Shown: piece by piece, positions 4,590 through 6,321 of the stretch
Layout of the letters: each line of letters begins with the position of its first letter
How positions within the stretch are numbered: the first letter of the stretch is position 1
Source of the DNA: Candidatus Njordarchaeota archaeon
GTDB lineage: Archaea; Asgardarchaeota; Njordarchaeia; Njordarchaeales; Njordarchaeaceae
Direction of reading: 5' to 3'
Assembly (NCBI GenBank): GCA_029856625.1
Contig: JAHKLG010000083.1
Span: forward strand, 1-6,321
Length of the DNA: 6,321 nucleotides
The notes under the pieces: generated by a model
Databases searched by the model: none
What the model saw: only the letters and a program-made list of their open reading frames with translations
What the model was told of the DNA's origin: nothing
Translations under genes and position numbers: made by a program

Positions 4590-5810
4590 TCAAACTTTAG
4601 CAATTTTTCTCTTAAGTGCTCTTAAAAGTAATTTCCTAACTCCAGTAATGCTTCTTAATTTTAATACTTCTGGATGATTAGATACTGCTACAGTATTTAT
4701 CCAGTGAATGCCTATTCGTAACTTTGACTTATTCAGTATTATTGGCTTGCTAAGCACTATTTTGGTTAATGCTATAGATTTTCCTGGTATTATAACAAGG
4801 GAGTTATTTATTTTCTCTAGAGTAATCAAGTCATGTAGTTTTTTCCTAAGGAACTCTGCAATATCTTCTCTATAAGGGGCGATCGTTAGTATGCTTTCTT
4901 CAGAACCAACGAGTTTGGTATCCTGAAATCTGAAAAACTCTATCAAGTAGGATCCGATATTTAAGAAGCTTAGAAAACCCTGGGAACGTAATAAACCTAA
5001 TTTAATTATAAGATCAGCGCTCATTTTCTTGGCAATATAGTGCGTTAGTTTCTGGAGACTACTTGACCATCTGATTAAGCCATGATCTATTAAGAATTTT
5101 GGAATTGATATGATGTATTTTTTCTCCGCAAAACCATGATCACCGAGAACTATCCATAACTCTGGGTTAAGTTCTTCTATGAGCTCCTTAATTAATTTAT
5201 CTAAGTACTCATAGTACTTCACTAGCAAGTCGTTTCTGCGTTTATAAAGGCTGTGAGAAAGAATATCTGAGTATCTGAGCCAAAAGAAGGAGAAATCAGT
5301 TCGGTACTTCTGCACAAGGAATTTAAATATATCAACATCCATTCGAGCTCTTTTCTTATAAATTTCATAATACTGCTCATCATCCCGAAAATATTCGATT
5401 TCTTCAGCATTATAATTGATATCCCTGAGAACGCTATTAATATAAGGATTACTTGTTAGTATAGGAGCCTCAAGACCCCAAACAGTGAAGCCTTTGTATT
5501 TTTTAGGATAAATCATGGGGACTTTCCATAGACCGATTCTATATCCCCAGAGCTTTAATATATCAGTAAAATATATGTGATGAACGTTTCTAGCTGTAAC
5601 AACGTGGAAATTCACATCGTAAAAATCAATTATGCCATGTTCTTTAGGACTTAACCCAGTTAAGAGAGATACGGCGCATGCTGGTGTAACAACGGGCTTG
5701 ACGCTTAATATAGGTCTATAATAGAATGACTTGAGAAACTTCATTGAGGCTAGATAAAACAATTCTTTATCAAAACCATCAACGACAATTACTAGACCCT
5801 TTATCTTCAC
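4590..5810 (-). CDS. alkaline phosphatase-superfamily phosphodiesterase/nucleotide pyrophosphatase-like protein
   Basis: This is a predicted two-metal phosphoester hydrolase of 406 residues in the type I phosphodiesterase/nucleotide pyrophosphatase group. Counting from the GTG start, the expected ligands are Asp11 (VVDGFD, 9-14), the nucleophile Thr42 in VVTPACAVSLLTG (40-52), then SPKEHGI, Asp182 and His186 (SDILSH), Asp224-His225-Gly226, and a possible last ligand His369 (GIH). No signal peptide is seen, so a cytoplasmic location is likely. The frame can be extended seven codons to TTG at 5831. GTG at 5810 is preferred because GGAGG (5823-5819) lies eight bases before it and would fall inside the coding region of the longer form; the N-terminal strand VKIKGLVIVVDG also begins there. 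It is first in a likely operon with the reductase. The substrate is unknown; a lipid or glycolipid phosphodiester is suggested only by the neighbour. Confidence 0.85.
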   Translation of the reverse strand: MKIKGLVIVVDGFDKELFYLASMKFLKSFYYRPILSVKPVVTPACAVSLLTGLSPKEHGIIDFYDVNFHVVTARNVHHIYFTDILKLWGYRIGLWKVPMIYPKKYKGFTVWGLEAPILTSNPYINSVLRDINYNAEEIEYFRDDEQYYEIYKKRARMDVDIFKFLVQKYRTDFSFFWLRYSDILSHSLYKRRNDLLVKYYEYLDKLIKELIEELNPELWIVLGDHGFAEKKYIISIPKFLIDHGLIRWSSSLQKLTHYIAKKMSADLIIKLGLLRSQGFLSFLNIGSYLIEFFRFQDTKLVGSEESILTIAPYREDIAEFLRKKLHDLITLEKINNSLVIIPGKSIALTKIVLSKPIILNKSKLRIGIHWINTVAVSNHPEVLKLRSITGVRKLLLRALKRKIAKV

Positions 5811-5850
5811 TAAGCAGACCTCCAAGAGCAAAGGAGTGGATTCTCTAGAA

Positions 5851-5869
5851 GGGGCTATGAGATGGCCCC
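5851..5869 (-). other. short GC-rich hairpin in the phosphodiesterase leader
   Basis: GGGGC (5851-5855) and GCCCC (5865-5869) form a 5-bp inverted repeat with a 9-base loop, conspicuous in an AT-rich spacer. It would lie at the 5' end of the minus-strand leader if transcription starts about 25 bases after the A/T box at 5891-5900. It may be an RNA hairpin, a protein site, or chance. Confidence 0.4.
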
Positions 5870-5890
5870 AAGCATATAATACGAATTAGA

Positions 5891-5900
5891 GAATAAAAAT
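5891..5900 (-). promoter_or_regulatory. candidate TATA box for the phosphodiesterase-reductase operon
   Basis: The minus strand reads ATTTTTATTC, a plausible archaeal box A. It would place a start near 5869, about 58 bases before the GTG at 5810. A second A/T element (ATTATATGC, 5880-5872) is an alternative. Confidence 0.4.
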
Positions 5901-6012
5901 CTAAACCGTTACCTAGGGGGAATAATATTTCTCAGATGAAGTCTTTGCTAATTCTTATGATGTAGCTTTAGAGATAAAATCCATGGTTGTCTGTTCTAAG
6001 AAATTTTGCTCA

Positions 6013-6020
6013 TTTAAATT
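6013..6020 (+). promoter_or_regulatory. candidate TATA box for the gene at 6065
   Basis: TTTAAATT lies about 48 bases upstream of ATG 6065. A start 25 bases on, near 6041, would leave a leader of about 24 bases containing the Shine-Dalgarno GGAGGTG. The spacing fits an archaeal promoter. Confidence 0.45.
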
Positions 6021-6064
6021 CTGAGTGGGATATGATAATAGGGGTTGGAAATGGAGGTGCAATC

Positions 6065-6321
6065 ATGAATAATGGCTCAATAAATTCAATACCTTTTTTG
6101 ATAAAGTTCAGAAAAAATGACGAAGATTTTCTAGCAGTATTCCTTAATCATAGTGAGCTATTCAGCAGTTACTTGGACCTACTTAAGCATCTTAAAGAGA
6201 AATATGGGGTAAAAGGTGTTATTATCTTAAATAATGCACCCACGATAGTAAAATATGAAGTACTAAAAAGCGGCAGTTTCATCGCTATAAATGATCCTAA
6301 AAGACTAAGCTTATTCATATC
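6065..6321 (+). CDS. hypothetical protein, 5' part only (runs off the window)
   Basis: An open frame of 85 codons continues past the end without a stop. ATG at 6065 has a perfect archaeal Shine-Dalgarno, GGAGGTG (6053-6059), five bases upstream, and a TATA-like box at 6013-6020. The visible part is a soluble alpha/beta-looking protein: strand PFLIKFR (10-16), helices about 18-47 (ELFSSYLDLLKHLKEKYG near the end), strand GVIILNN (51-57), then VKYEVLK and SFIAIN. No catalytic or binding motif is recognised and no family is assigned. It is divergent from the phosphodiesterase operon. Start and reality are well supported; function is unknown. Confidence 0.75.
   Translation, partial: MNNGSINSIPFLIKFRKNDEDFLAVFLNHSELFSSYLDLLKHLKEKYGVKGVIILNNAPTIVKYEVLKSGSFIAINDPKRLSLFI

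Noticed and set aside
4353..4625. Plus-strand open frame antisense to the reductase N-terminus
   Set aside because: It is a shadow of the flavoprotein gene, lacks translation signals and shows no domain.
5222..5410. Minus-strand open frame inside the phosphodiesterase gene
   Set aside because: It is an alternative frame of the same strand within a conserved coding region, with no independent start signals.
5811..5831. TTG start of the phosphodiesterase at 5831
   Set aside because: The GGAGG that best fits a Shine-Dalgarno would lie inside the coding sequence; GTG 5810 has ideal spacing to it.
5957..6024. Possible C/D sRNA between ATGATGT and CTGA
   Set aside because: The C box is imperfect and no internal D'/C' pair with proper spacing is present.
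1..6321. CRISPR arrays, insertion sequences, tRNA genes, attachment sites
   Set aside because: No regularly spaced long repeats, terminal inverted repeats with a transposase, cloverleaf-like sequences or integrase genes were seen.

Overview
This window looks like a chromosomal stretch of a low-GC hyperthermophilic crenarchaeon (Thermoproteota). Desulfurococcales of the Staphylothermus type fit best, but that rank is inference. The reasons are archaeal lipid genes (a trans-polyprenyl diphosphate synthase and a geranylgeranyl reductase-type flavoprotein), strong GGAGG-type Shine-Dalgarno sites next to TATA-box promoters, frequent GTG/TTG starts, AGA/AGG arginine codons, and a textbook archaeal C/D box sRNA.

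Layout. A possible gene tail (1-29) precedes a polyprenyl diphosphate synthase (31-972, +). It converges, with one base between the stop codons, on a QueT-family S-component gene (974-1501, -). Upstream of queT lies a promoter with three TACGTA boxes at an exact 10-bp period, then an unannotated dual-guide C/D box sRNA (about 1603-1672, +). Next is a small ribbon-helix-helix (RHH) regulator with eight C-terminal cysteines (1707-2012, -). It is divergent from a two-gene unit encoding an ECF-type ATPase (2104-2826, TTG start) and an EcfT transmembrane protein (2813-3442). The divergent promoter again carries three TACG-type boxes at a 10-bp period. ecfT overlaps head-on by 63 bp with a flavoprotein reductase (3380-4570, -, GTG start). 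Upstream of that gene in the same operon is an alkaline-phosphatase-superfamily phosphodiesterase (4590-5810, -; start moved to GTG at 5810). A further gene with a perfect Shine-Dalgarno begins at 6065 (+) and runs off the end.

How it fits together. QueT, EcfA and EcfT can form an energy-coupling-factor importer, probably for a deazapurine precursor of queuosine/archaeosine-type tRNA modification. Although encoded on opposite strands about 600 bp apart, the S component and the energising module share the same unusual operator. The RHH-Cys8 protein between them is the obvious candidate to bind it and to autoregulate. The C/D sRNA sits between two arms of this locus, and one guide could plausibly reach a tRNA anticodon loop. 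The flanking genes are lipid genes: prenyl chain synthesis on the left, isoprenoid saturation and a phosphodiesterase on the right.

The main points of interest are the shared triple-box operator, the Cys8 RHH regulator, the missing H-loop histidine in the ATPase, and the previously unlisted sRNA.
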